Assembly (NCBI RefSeq): GCF_001592875.1
Contig: NZ_LSOF01000017.1
Span: forward strand, 1 to 48,376
DNA length: 48,376 nt
Reading direction: 5' to 3'
Source of the DNA: Pseudomonas sp. BMS12
Lineage (GTDB): Bacteria; Pseudomonadota; Gammaproteobacteria; Pseudomonadales; Pseudomonadaceae
Position numbers and translations under genes: made by a program. Positions 39,329 to 48,362 of the stretch are shown here, in pieces. The notes beneath the pieces were generated by a model that worked only from the letters and a program-made list of their open reading frames with translations, was not told where the DNA came from and searched no databases. Position 1 is the stretch's first letter. Every line of letters starts with the position of its first letter.

Positions 39329-40426
39329 TCAGGAGAGGCTGGACAGGTAATCGTCAAAGCTGAATTCGCGAACCACCTCGACGCTGCCGTCGAGCTGTTT
39401 CACCACGATGGCCGGCATTTTCAGGCCGTTGAACCAGTTCTTCTTGACCATGGTGTAGCCTGCCGCGTCGATGAACGACAGCCGATCGCCGATGGCCAGC
39501 GGACGATCGAATTGGTACTCACCGAAGATGTCGCCGGCCAGGCACGACTTACCGCACACCATCCAGGTGTGCTCGCCGTCCGAGGGCGCCATCTTGGCGT
39601 TGAGGCGGTAGATCAGCAGATCGAGCATGTGCGCTTCGATCGAGCTGTCGACCACCGCGAGGTTCTTGCCGTTGTACAGGGTGTCGAGCACGGTGACTTC
39701 CAGCGAGGAGCTCATGGTGATCGCGGCTTCGCCCGGTTCCAGGTAGACCTGTACACCGTATTTCTCGGAGAAGGCCTTGAGACGCGCGCAGAAGGCGTCC
39801 AGCGGGTAGCCCTCGCCGGTGAAGTGGATGCCGCCGCCGAGGCTGACCCACTCGACCTGAGCGAGCAGATGGCCGAAGCGCTCCTCGATGGTGGTAAGCA
39901 TGTTGTCGAACAGCTCGAAGCTGCCGTTCTCGCAGTTGTTGTGGAACATGAAGCCGCTGATCTTGCCCATCACCGGGGCGATCTTCTCGGCGTCCCACTC
40001 ACCCAGGCGGCTGAACGGCCGCGCCGGGTCGGCCAGCAGGTAGTCGGAGCTGCTCACCTGCGGATTGACGCGCAGGCCGCGGATGGTGCCTTCGGTGGCT
40101 GCCTCGAAACGCTCCAGCTGACTGATCGAGTTGAAGATGATCTTGTCGCAGTTGGCGACCATCTCTTCGATCTCGTCGTCGGCCCAGCCCACGCTGTAGG
40201 CATGGGTCTCGCCGGCGAATTTCTGCCGGCCGAGCTTGAGCTCATAGAGGGACGAGGACGTGGTGCCGTCCATGTACTGTTGCATCAGGTCGAACACCGA
40301 CCAGGTGGCAAAGCACTTGAGCGCCAGCAGCGCCTTGGCCCCGGAGTGTTCGCGCACGTAGGCGATCTTCTCCAGGTTGGTCAGCAGCTTCTGCTTGTCG
40401 ATGAGGTAGTACGGCGTCTTGATCAT
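39329..40426 (-). CDS. nspC: Carboxynorspermidine decarboxylase
   Basis: A 365-residue PLP enzyme of the alanine-racemase fold. K37 in LALKCF is the probable PLP lysine. Other motifs: VNPQVSSSD, LGGGIHFTGEGYP (phosphate loop), YLEPGEAA and VCGKSCLAGDIFGEY, with the active-site Cys of the second subunit. It decarboxylates carboxynorspermidine or carboxyspermidine to the triamine. It is the first gene of the pair; its promoter lies in the 234-bp gap shared with the divergent mks operon. Confidence 0.94.
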   Translation of the reverse strand: MIKTPYYLIDKQKLLTNLEKIAYVREHSGAKALLALKCFATWSVFDLMQQYMDGTTSSSLYELKLGRQKFAGETHAYSVGWADDEIEEMVANCDKIIFNSISQLERFEAATEGTIRGLRVNPQVSSSDYLLADPARPFSRLGEWDAEKIAPVMGKISGFMFHNNCENGSFELFDNMLTTIEERFGHLLAQVEWVSLGGGIHFTGEGYPLDAFCARLKAFSEKYGVQVYLEPGEAAITMSSSLEVTVLDTLYNGKNLAVVDSSIEAHMLDLLIYRLNAKMAPSDGEHTWMVCGKSCLAGDIFGEYQFDRPLAIGDRLSFIDAAGYTMVKKNWFNGLKMPAIVVKQLDGSVEVVREFSFDDYLSSLS

Positions 40427-40660
40427 CTCGTAGCCCTGGCAAGGTCGACCGATGGAGGGTTTTCAGCCCCCCGAAAAAAAACGGACGCGAATTGTGCCGA
40501 CAACCGGCGCATATCGAAAGAGTGATGGCTGTTTTTCGATCAATGGCGACGCATTTTCAGCCTGCCTCACAGGCATTGCAGCGACATGACGGACGCGGCT
40601 ATCGAGCCGGAGTCGATGCGCTACAATCGCCGCTTTTCACTTAACGGAACCGGCGTCGCG

Positions 40661-41908
40661 ATGATCGATCCCAAGCGCGTACTGCGCGCCCTCGCCGAGC
40701 ACTGGACGCTGCTCGAACCGCTCTGCGAACGCTTCGATACCGGCACCCTGAGCCTGATCGAACTGCGCCACCAGCTCGGCGCGCAACTGCCCGAGGGCAG
40801 TCCAGCCGATATCACCGCCCTGCTCGACCAGTGGATTCGCCTGGACATCCTGGTGCCGGTGGCCAAGAGCCCCAACCGCTTCGAGCTGAACGCACAGATC
40901 CACGACTTCCTCGCCTACCTGCGACGTGAGCACCGTTTGGGTTTGTGCCTGGAGATCGAGGCCTACCTGCGCCACCTGGAACGCCTGGCCGGCTACATCC
41001 AGGACGCCTTCGAAGTGCGCGACGGCAACGACCTGGCCCGCCAGCTGCGTTTGCTCGATATGCGTGTCAGGGACGTTCTCAAGAAACTGGGCAACGACGA
41101 ACAGGCCCTGGTCGGAGTGGCCGAGCGGGCCAAGACCAGTGATCGGCAGATTCCGCTGCGCCAACGCTATGCCGAAGTGCTGGCGACCTGGGACGAATAC
41201 GTCGAGCCGATGATCCAGCTGGTTTCCGCCGACGGCGCCTTCGAGCAGGGCGTGCGCCGCGTGGAACAGGTACTGCTGCGCCTGCTCGGCGAACAGCAGC
41301 GCCTCGGCCAGCTGGTCGACGACGACCTGCTGCTGCGCACCCACGCGCGCATTCTGGAAATGCAGACCGTCGCCCAGTTGACCCTGCGCAAGGCCCGCGA
41401 ACTGCTGCTGCCGCTGCGCGAGGAAGCCCGTCGGCACAACGCCGTGACCCGTGGCGCTGCGCTGGCGCTGTCGGTGATCCGCAAGAAGGGTCTGGACGCC
41501 CTGCCCCAGGCCTCGATGCCGCTGTTCAGCCGCCCGCAGAGCACCTTCCTCGGCACCGCCAGCCAGGTGGAAAGCTATGTCTACGCCCTGGCCCGCTTCC
41601 AGCCCAAGCCCAACCAGTTCCCCAAGGCCAGCGGCGCGCGCAAGGGCGCAGCGCCCAAGGCGCCACGCACCGCCCGCGAGATGATCGAGCGCTGCGAGCA
41701 GGCCCTGCCGTTGCCGGACCTGATGGTCTGGCTGCTAGAGCAGGAGCCGGAAGGCGCCACCGACGAGCTGCTCTACTGGTTCTCGCGCCTGTCGCGTGAC
41801 AACCGCTTCCAGCGCGAGCGCCTCGAGCGCCGCGACTACCTCACCCGCGAGCATCAGGTCAGCCTGAGCTCCTATGCCCTGATCAAGCCGGCCGGGACCA
41901 CCGCATGA
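40661..41908 (+). CDS. mksF: Condensin kleisin subunit MksF
   Basis: A 415-residue protein, first gene of mksFEB. It is almost all helical with winged-helix ends, as expected of the kleisin that bridges the two SMC heads: MIDPKRVLRALAEHWTLLEPLCERF at the N-terminus and LLYWFSRLSRDNRFQRERLERRDYL near the C-terminus. A -10-like TACAAT stands at 40622-40627, so transcription would begin near 40633. This favours ATG 40661 over the in-frame ATG at 40586 that lies upstream of it. The stop overlaps mksE (ATGA). Confidence 0.9.
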   Translation: MIDPKRVLRALAEHWTLLEPLCERFDTGTLSLIELRHQLGAQLPEGSPADITALLDQWIRLDILVPVAKSPNRFELNAQIHDFLAYLRREHRLGLCLEIEAYLRHLERLAGYIQDAFEVRDGNDLARQLRLLDMRVRDVLKKLGNDEQALVGVAERAKTSDRQIPLRQRYAEVLATWDEYVEPMIQLVSADGAFEQGVRRVEQVLLRLLGEQQRLGQLVDDDLLLRTHARILEMQTVAQLTLRKARELLLPLREEARRHNAVTRGAALALSVIRKKGLDALPQASMPLFSRPQSTFLGTASQVESYVYALARFQPKPNQFPKASGARKGAAPKAPRTAREMIERCEQALPLPDLMVWLLEQEPEGATDELLYWFSRLSRDNRFQRERLERRDYLTREHQVSLSSYALIKPAGTTA

Positions 41909-42612
41909 ATATCGACCTGAAAGAACTCACCCAGCTGGCGCCGATCTTCCGCGAGCTGTTCAAGGGCTACCACATCAGCCGCAACAGCCCGGAGCTGTAT
42001 ACCCAGCTGTCCAACCAGCAAGACCAGTACCGCGCGCTGTTCAAATCGCTCGGCTACGAACTGGTCTGCGACAGCCGTGGCTTCTACTACTTCGTGCCGG
42101 AGCAGATGGGCGCTCAGGTGAACAAGACCGCCCAGCGCCTGGCGCTGTTCACCTTCATCCTGGTTGAACACCTGGCCGACCAGGGCCGCGACCCGCTGGC
42201 CGTGCTCGACGGTGGCAGCCTCGGCCGCGACGAGCTGCCGGCGCTGCTGGAGAAGTACAAGGATCTGTTCCTGCAGGCCGAAGTCACCACCCAGGAAGAA
42301 CTGGAAGAGAAGGTCATGCGCCGCCTCACCCAGCTCGGCTTCGCCGGCGAGGACAACGGTGTGTACCGTTTCCTCGCGCCGATGCACCGTTTCCTCGACG
42401 TGTGCCTGTCGGTACAGCAGGACCGCGACCTGGCCGCCACCCTGCATAGCAACCTGCCGCTGCCGACCCCGGAACTGGTGGTGGAGGATGCCGAAGAGGA
42501 CATCGTGATCATCGAACCGGAGGAAGCCGAACCCGCGCCGGCCGAGTCCGAGGAAGAGGCCCTGGCCCGCGCCATGGCCGAAGAACGTGAAGCCCAGGAG
42601 ATCGACGCATGA
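41905..42612 (+). CDS. mksE: Condensin accessory subunit MksE
   Basis: A 235-residue kite-type winged-helix protein that binds the kleisin. It starts MNIDLKELTQLAPIFRELFKG and contains tandem winged helices; the C-terminal ~50 residues are highly acidic (EDAEEDIVIIEPEEAEP). It overlaps mksF and mksB by ATGA at both ends, so the three subunits are translationally coupled. Confidence 0.92.
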   Translation: MNIDLKELTQLAPIFRELFKGYHISRNSPELYTQLSNQQDQYRALFKSLGYELVCDSRGFYYFVPEQMGAQVNKTAQRLALFTFILVEHLADQGRDPLAVLDGGSLGRDELPALLEKYKDLFLQAEVTTQEELEEKVMRRLTQLGFAGEDNGVYRFLAPMHRFLDVCLSVQQDRDLAATLHSNLPLPTPELVVEDAEEDIVIIEPEEAEPAPAESEEEALARAMAEEREAQEIDA

Positions 42613-45428
42613 GCCAGGAACGCTACGGCATCCGCCGCTTCGCCCTGCTGAACACCGCCGGCTACAGCCTCGGCATCTTCCCGCTGGAAAACCCGCTGTC
42701 GGTGTACGGCGCCAACAACCTGGGTAAATCCGCCTCGATCAACGCGCTGCAGTTCCCGATCCTCGCGCGCATGTCGGACATGAGCTTCGGCAAGTACAGC
42801 CTGGAGCAGTCGCGCAAGTTCTACTTCGCCTCGGACACCAGCTACATCCTGGTGGAAGTCGCCCTACCCCATGGCCCCCATGTGATCGGCGTAGCCGGAC
42901 GCGGCCCGGGTGGCGGCTTCGGTCACCAGTTCTTCGCCTACCAGGGCGAACTGAACCTGGAGCACTACCAGCAGGGCGGCACCTGCCTGCGCCAACGCGA
43001 GCTGTTCAAGAACCTCGGCCAGGCCGGCATCGTCGCCTACGAGCTGAAGCCGGAAGAGCTGCGCCGCCTGCTGGTCGGCGGGCATACCAGCATCCCGCTG
43101 GACCTGACGCTGATCCCGCTGCGCTCGACCAGCGAGCAGAGCCTGAAGACCTTCCGCGCGCTGTTCATCAACCTGCTGCATATGCGCGAGATTACGGCTG
43201 CGAAGTTGAAGCAGCTGTTCCTCGATGCCTTCGAGCACAGCCTGCGTTCGGGCAGCGTCGACTATATCGCCGCCACCGAGGAAGCCTTCCGCGACGTGCG
43301 TCGCATGGAGCAGGACTACCAGGCCCTGGTCGCCGCCGGCCCGCTGGTCGAGGCCCTGAGCGGCGGCGTGGCCCAGCGCGAGGTGCTGCGCGGCAAGCTG
43401 CATCGTATCTCGCCGCTGCTGGACAACCTGCTGGGTGCCTGGCAGGACTACTCGGGCGCGCGCAAGGAGGAGCTGGTGATCCAAGCCGAGCACTACAAGC
43501 GCGAGCAGGACGGCCTGCAGAACGAGCAGCGTGGCGGCACCGCCGAGCTGATGCGTCTGGAGCGCGAGATCAGCGAGATCCAGCGCTGGCTCGGTGAGCT
43601 GGGCGTGCTGAAGAACCGCTTCGCCCTTGTCGAAAGCGCCAAGGTCCTGGAAGAGCAGCTGCTCGCCGCCAAGGATGCCCACGACGAACTGGCCGGCGCC
43701 CTGGCGCAATCGCGCCAGTTCTCCGCCGAAGACCTGGACGAGCGCCTGCGCGACCTGGAGAAGCGCCTGAAGTCGGTCAAGCAGCAGCTCGACCACGCCG
43801 ACAACAACAGCTACTCGCGCCTGCGCGAAGAATTCAGCCAGCAGGACGTCGACCGCCTGATGCGCTTGTTCAACGGCCAGCTGTTCAGCCTGCCGCTCGG
43901 CGAGAAAGGCATCCAGGCCGAGGGTGATGACTGGGTCAAGGCCGTGGAGGCCGTGCTGGATCGCTTCAAGGGCGACACCTTCGCCGTGCCGGGACTGTCC
44001 ATCGACCTCTCGCATATCGAGCCACCGGCCCTGCAGGCCCTGGCCGACCGCGCCGCCCTGCGCGACCAGAAGGACCGCCTGGAGCGCGAGCTCAAGCAAC
44101 TGAAGACCCAGCAGGCCGTGGCCAACGACCGCGCGGCAAGCAAGGCCGAGGCCGAACAGCTGTATCAGGCCGTGCTGGATGCGCAGAAAGCGCTGGAAGA
44201 CTTCCGCAAGAGCCAGACCCTGGCCGTCGAGGAGCCGAGCAAACTGGAACAGCTGGCTCAGGCCGAGGCCGCTCAGGACGAACTCAAGCGTGCCAGCGAT
44301 GCCTTTACCGAGCGCGTGCAGCAGCTGTCCGCCAAGCTGCAGCTAATCGGTCGCCAGCTGGCCGACCTGGAAGCCAAGGAGCGCACTCTGGAAGACGCCC
44401 TGCGCCGTCGCCAGCTGCTGCCGGCCGACCTGCCCTTCGGCACACCGTTCACCGAGCCGGTAGACGACTCACTGGAGAACCTGCTGCCGCTGCTCAACGA
44501 CTACCAGGACAGCTGGCAGGCGCTGCAGCGCATCGACGGCCAGATCGACGCACTCTATGCCCAGGTACGTCTCAAGGGCGTGGCCAAGTTCGACAGCGAG
44601 GACGATCCGGAGCGTCGCCTGCAACTGCTGGTCAACGCCTACGCGCATCGTCAGGACGAGGCCCTCACTCTGGCCAAGGCCCGTCGCGCCGCGGTCACCG
44701 ACATCGCCCGCACCCTGCGCAATATCCGCAGCGACTACGACAACCTGGAACACCAGCTGGCGCTGTTCAATCGCGAGATCAACAAGCGCCAGGTGTCCAA
44801 CCTGGAGAGCTTCCGCATCGTCCTGGCGCCCAACCGAGACGCGCTCAAGCATATCGACCAGATCATCCACAGTGCCGGCCAGTACGAGGAAGGCGAGACC
44901 CTGTCGGTGTTCGACCTACAGCAGAGCAGCGAGCAGGACGCCAAGAACGAGGAAGCCAAGGACTACCTGTCGCGCCTGGTGGCGGCCAACGGCAACCAGC
45001 TGGGGCTCAAGGACCTGTTCGAGCTGGCTTTCGAGATCACCAAGGTCGGCGGTCAGCCGGTGATGCACACCGACATCGACGGTGCGGCGTCCAACGGCAC
45101 CACCATGACCATCAAGGCGCTGACCAACATGTACCTGCTGCTGCACCTGATGGACCGCGAACAGGCTGGCAAGGTGCGCCTGCCCTACTACCTCGACGAG
45201 GCGGCGGACATCGACGAGCGCAACCAGCAGGCGCTGATCGAAACCAGCCTGCAGCTGGGCTTCGTGCCGATTCTCGCCTCGGTGAAGCCGCAGGTCTCGG
45301 CGCATGTGGCCATCGACCTGGAAGGCGGCAGCGGGCCGAACGGCATCTACATCGACGAGGCGGACTGGAAGTTCATCAAGCGCCGCGAGCAGGTCAAGGC
45401 CGCAGTGACGGAGGCCGAGCCGGCCTGA
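42609..45428 (+). CDS. mksB: SMC-like condensin ATPase MksB
   Basis: A 939-residue SMC-family ATPase. The Walker A motif GANNLGKS is at residues 34-41. Two long coiled-coil stretches (about 260-470 and 560-740) flank a small central hinge, and the C-terminal head has LPYYLDEAADIDERNQQA as Walker B near residue 860. MksB with MksE and MksF compacts the chromosome and works beside the main SMC in pseudomonads. The operon ends at a strong terminator. A gene for an MksG/JetD-type nuclease, which would make it a plasmid-defence (Wadjet) set, is not present between nspC and the terminator. Confidence 0.95.
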   Translation: MSQERYGIRRFALLNTAGYSLGIFPLENPLSVYGANNLGKSASINALQFPILARMSDMSFGKYSLEQSRKFYFASDTSYILVEVALPHGPHVIGVAGRGPGGGFGHQFFAYQGELNLEHYQQGGTCLRQRELFKNLGQAGIVAYELKPEELRRLLVGGHTSIPLDLTLIPLRSTSEQSLKTFRALFINLLHMREITAAKLKQLFLDAFEHSLRSGSVDYIAATEEAFRDVRRMEQDYQALVAAGPLVEALSGGVAQREVLRGKLHRISPLLDNLLGAWQDYSGARKEELVIQAEHYKREQDGLQNEQRGGTAELMRLEREISEIQRWLGELGVLKNRFALVESAKVLEEQLLAAKDAHDELAGALAQSRQFSAEDLDERLRDLEKRLKSVKQQLDHADNNSYSRLREEFSQQDVDRLMRLFNGQLFSLPLGEKGIQAEGDDWVKAVEAVLDRFKGDTFAVPGLSIDLSHIEPPALQALADRAALRDQKDRLERELKQLKTQQAVANDRAASKAEAEQLYQAVLDAQKALEDFRKSQTLAVEEPSKLEQLAQAEAAQDELKRASDAFTERVQQLSAKLQLIGRQLADLEAKERTLEDALRRRQLLPADLPFGTPFTEPVDDSLENLLPLLNDYQDSWQALQRIDGQIDALYAQVRLKGVAKFDSEDDPERRLQLLVNAYAHRQDEALTLAKARRAAVTDIARTLRNIRSDYDNLEHQLALFNREINKRQVSNLESFRIVLAPNRDALKHIDQIIHSAGQYEEGETLSVFDLQQSSEQDAKNEEAKDYLSRLVAANGNQLGLKDLFELAFEITKVGGQPVMHTDIDGAASNGTTMTIKALTNMYLLLHLMDREQAGKVRLPYYLDEAADIDERNQQALIETSLQLGFVPILASVKPQVSAHVAIDLEGGSGPNGIYIDEADWKFIKRREQVKAAVTEAEPA

Positions 45429-45460
45429 GCTGGCCCGGATGCGCTCCAGGAGTAGAAACG

Positions 45461-45490
45461 ACAAGGGCCGCTAATGCGGCCCTTGTTATT
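45461..45490. terminator. Two-way terminator between mksB and the PepSY gene
   Basis: ACAAGGGCCGC (45461-45471), loop TAAT, GCGGCCCTTGT (45476-45486), TATT: a perfect 11-bp stem between convergent genes. Confidence 0.9.
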
Positions 45491-45499
45491 GGGGGAGGA

Positions 45500-45808
45500 T
45501 CAATCGTCCTGGTGGTCTTTCAGGATCTGACCCGTTGCGGCATCCAGCTCCAGATCCCACTGCACACCCTGAGCGTCGCGCACTTCCACCTGGTAGATGT
45601 AACGGCCGTATTCCTCTTCCAGCTCGGTCTCCTCGACCTTGCTGCCCGGATGCTTGGCCAGGGCCGCAGCATTGAGCTTTTCAAAGCTCTGGATGGTGCC
45701 GGCGTCGCGCAGCTTGAGCGCTTCGTCAGGCCCAAGGTCACGGGCCTGGGCGATGCCCGCGGTAGTGGCAAGGGCAGTGGCGGCGAAAAGGGTAGTCAGC
45801 TTGTTCAT
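45500..45808 (-). CDS. PepSY domain protein, exported
   Basis: A 102-residue periplasmic protein. A signal peptide (MNKLTTLFAATALATTAGIAQA, cut after AQA) is followed by a single PepSY domain ending YIYQVEVRDAQGVQWDLELDAATGQIL. Small stand-alone PepSY proteins are thought to inhibit peptidases or act as sensors at the envelope. AGAACCGAG lies near the ATG. It shares the terminator with mksB. Confidence 0.92.
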   Translation of the reverse strand: MNKLTTLFAATALATTAGIAQARDLGPDEALKLRDAGTIQSFEKLNAAALAKHPGSKVEETELEEEYGRYIYQVEVRDAQGVQWDLELDAATGQILKDHQDD

Positions 45809-45884
45809 CTCGGTTCTCCGTAGGGGTGATCGCTTTCGACGGAAATCAAGATAACCAAGCCGACTTAAATCAAGCTGAACCGGA

Positions 45885-48191
45885 CTACTGCTCCAATACG
45901 ATCTTGGGCGCCCACTTCAGCCACTCATCGCGGGACTCATCGTAAAGAGCGAACGTCTGCCCTGGCTGAGCCGGACCGCCCATCAGCGGGTTATCCGGTG
46001 TCGCAAAGGCGATCCCCCCCTCCAGCAAGGCTTCCAAGGATTCAGCACGCAACTTCACGCCCTTGAACAGTCCGGCATCCACGCCAATGCCGCTGGCATT
46101 CCAGAAGCGGCTGCCGCTGCGGACCAATGGCGCATAGCGTGGCTCGATCAGCACATGGATCAGCACCGTGTCGGAAGTCCGGCCCAACTCGAACCGGGTT
46201 ACTTTGCCCACCGGCACTTCTCGGTAGCTGACCAACACCCCGGGCTTGATGGAGCCCCGGCGCGGAGCACTCAGTACCAGGTGCAGACCTTGCTCGCGAG
46301 CCTCGCTCACGGCAGGCACCTCCTGGCGCACTTCGAAAAAGTGCTGTGGCTTGCCCGCCTTGTTCGCCGGCCGCACTTCCAGATACTGGCCGCTGACCAG
46401 CGTTTCCAGATTTGCCGTACGCACCAAGCCGAGTTCCGGCTTGACCACCCAGAACTCCGAGCCCGCGCTTGCTATACGCGCACTGGCTTTGGTGATGCGG
46501 GCGTTGAGCAGCACCGATTGCAGATCGTCGGTCAACTCAACCGTCTCGATCTCGCCGACATCTATCCCCTTGTAGCGAATCGCCGTGCCCGGGCTGATGC
46601 CGTCACCGGTCGTAGCCTTGATCTGAATGGCCACGCCCTGCTGCAACGCGCTGTCGCGGTCGGCATGCAGGGTGAAGCGCTGGATCTTGCGATTGACCGC
46701 GGCCTTCGGATTAGGCGTTTCAAAGCTGACACCGCCTGCCATCAATGTCTGCAGCGATTCGCTCTTGACCTCGATTCCCGACGACAAACCGCCCTTGAGC
46801 GTTACGCCGCTGGCGTTCCAGAAGCGTGTCGAACTGTTCACCAGGTTGGCGTACTCGGGCTCAATATGCGCGCCAAGCACCACTCGCTGCTGGTTGCGCG
46901 AGAGCTGGAAGCTCTGGATGGTACCCACCTTCACCTGGCGATACAGGATGGGACTGCCGACCTCCAGAGAACCCAGATTATCAGCGAATAGCACCAGGTG
47001 AAGACCTGGGGCAGCCAGATCGAGCGGAGGAGCCTTGGACCTGGCCACGAAGTCACGCACCGCTGGCTTGCCTTTCTCGCCGGGCTTAATTGCGATGTAA
47101 TTGCCTTTAACCAAAGCCTCCAGACCCGTAATCCCCGCCAACGAGATGGACGGCTTGACCATCCAGAACTCGGCGCCTTCAGTCAGGTAGTCCTCAGCGC
47201 GGGGATCGAGCATCAGTTCTACCGAGGCGCCCGACAAATCTTCATTGACCTTGATCGTCTTGAGAGTACCCAGTTGGGTTCCCTTATAGAGAACCGGCGT
47301 TCGACCCGGCTCAAGGCCATCGAAATCCTGCAATTTCAGACTGACCCTGATACCGGCCTGTGCCGCCTGGTAATCCTCGTAGAGGCGGAAGGGAATTGCA
47401 GGATCCGTGGGTGGGCTATCTTTGCGGTGTTCTGGAGTCGAAAAGGCGATCCCTCCCGCAAGGATGCTGGCCAGAGACTCAGTCCGCACCTTGACGCCAG
47501 ACAGGCCGGCATCGATAGACACTCCGCTGGCATTCCAGAAACGCGTATGTTTGCGCACCAGGCTGGAAAACTCGGGCTGGATGAATATCTTCACCTCGAC
47601 CGTGCTCTGGTCCTCGGTCAGCCGGTAGCTCTTCACATGCCCGACCTGGATCTGTTTGTAGAAGACCGGACTATCGCGATTCAGGGAGCCAAGGCGATCA
47701 GCCTTGAGCGTCAGGTGCAGGCCGGGCGTGGAGTCGGCCAGAGGAGGCTCTTCGGTAAGGGCAACGAACTTGCGGGTCGGCTCCCCATCGCCTGGGCTCA
47801 CGGTGATGTAGTTACCGGACACCAGAGTCTCCAGGCCGGTGATACCAGCAAGCGACACATTCGGCTTAACCAGCCAGAAACGCGTGTTGCTGAGCAGATG
47901 GGGCTCTACCCGTTTGTCCATCTCCAGGCTAACCCACACACCGCGCTCATTCTCTCGGTCACCTAGCTCCATGCCGATAACCTTCCCGATAGTCATCCCC
48001 TTGTAGATGACCTCGGTCTTGTTGGCCTGAATACCCTCGCCCGAAGGGAAGAAAATTTCGACCTCGATACCGGCCTGCTGATAGGCCCGCCAAGCCAACC
48101 AGCCACCGATCAGCAGGGCAATCAAAGGCAATATCCAGATGGCGGACCAATTGGTGGTGCGACGGGTATTTGCTGTGCTGATTTCGCTCAT
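45885..48191 (-). CDS. MCE-domain intermembrane transport protein (PqiB/YebT-like), six MCE domains
   Basis: A 768-residue protein with one N-terminal membrane anchor (AIWILPLIALLIGGWLAW, about residues 18-35) and six consecutive MCE domains of ~115 residues. They are recognised by repeated lines such as IQANKTEVIYKGMTIGKV, PVFYKQIQVGHV, PVLYKGTQLGTL, PILYRQVKVGTI, TAIRYKGIDVGEI and VLVSYREVPVGKV. E. coli PqiB has three such domains and LetB (YebT) seven; these proteins stack into periplasmic tubes for lipid movement. The start at 48191 (MSEISTANTRR) is chosen over an upstream in-frame ATG because it puts the anchor near the N-terminus. No membrane partner gene (PqiA/LetA) is next to it; an rRNA terminator lies upstream. 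Confidence 0.92.
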   Translation of the reverse strand: MSEISTANTRRTTNWSAIWILPLIALLIGGWLAWRAYQQAGIEVEIFFPSGEGIQANKTEVIYKGMTIGKVIGMELGDRENERGVWVSLEMDKRVEPHLLSNTRFWLVKPNVSLAGITGLETLVSGNYITVSPGDGEPTRKFVALTEEPPLADSTPGLHLTLKADRLGSLNRDSPVFYKQIQVGHVKSYRLTEDQSTVEVKIFIQPEFSSLVRKHTRFWNASGVSIDAGLSGVKVRTESLASILAGGIAFSTPEHRKDSPPTDPAIPFRLYEDYQAAQAGIRVSLKLQDFDGLEPGRTPVLYKGTQLGTLKTIKVNEDLSGASVELMLDPRAEDYLTEGAEFWMVKPSISLAGITGLEALVKGNYIAIKPGEKGKPAVRDFVARSKAPPLDLAAPGLHLVLFADNLGSLEVGSPILYRQVKVGTIQSFQLSRNQQRVVLGAHIEPEYANLVNSSTRFWNASGVTLKGGLSSGIEVKSESLQTLMAGGVSFETPNPKAAVNRKIQRFTLHADRDSALQQGVAIQIKATTGDGISPGTAIRYKGIDVGEIETVELTDDLQSVLLNARITKASARIASAGSEFWVVKPELGLVRTANLETLVSGQYLEVRPANKAGKPQHFFEVRQEVPAVSEAREQGLHLVLSAPRRGSIKPGVLVSYREVPVGKVTRFELGRTSDTVLIHVLIEPRYAPLVRSGSRFWNASGIGVDAGLFKGVKLRAESLEALLEGGIAFATPDNPLMGGPAQPGQTFALYDESRDEWLKWAPKIVLEQ

Positions 48192-48318
48192 GCTCGGAAA
48201 AGACTCCGTTCCTTCTGATCGGACAGGGGCTGCTATCGCGCCAAACAAGCCAGATAACTCTGAGCAAGCGTATCGCAAAGGCCCATCTAGGGTATGTGGA
48301 ATTTCTTGCGCGCAAAGA

Positions 48319-48354
48319 CAAACCCCCGACCAGCGTGAGCGGGTCGGGGGTTTG
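48319..48354 (-). terminator. rRNA operon terminator
   Basis: Read on the minus strand: CAAACCCCCGACC (48354-48342) pairs over a 10-base loop with GGTCGGGGGTTTG (48331-48319), then TCTTT. It follows the 5S rRNA 3' end by 8 bases. Confidence 0.9.
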
Positions 48355-48362
48355 GGATAGGA

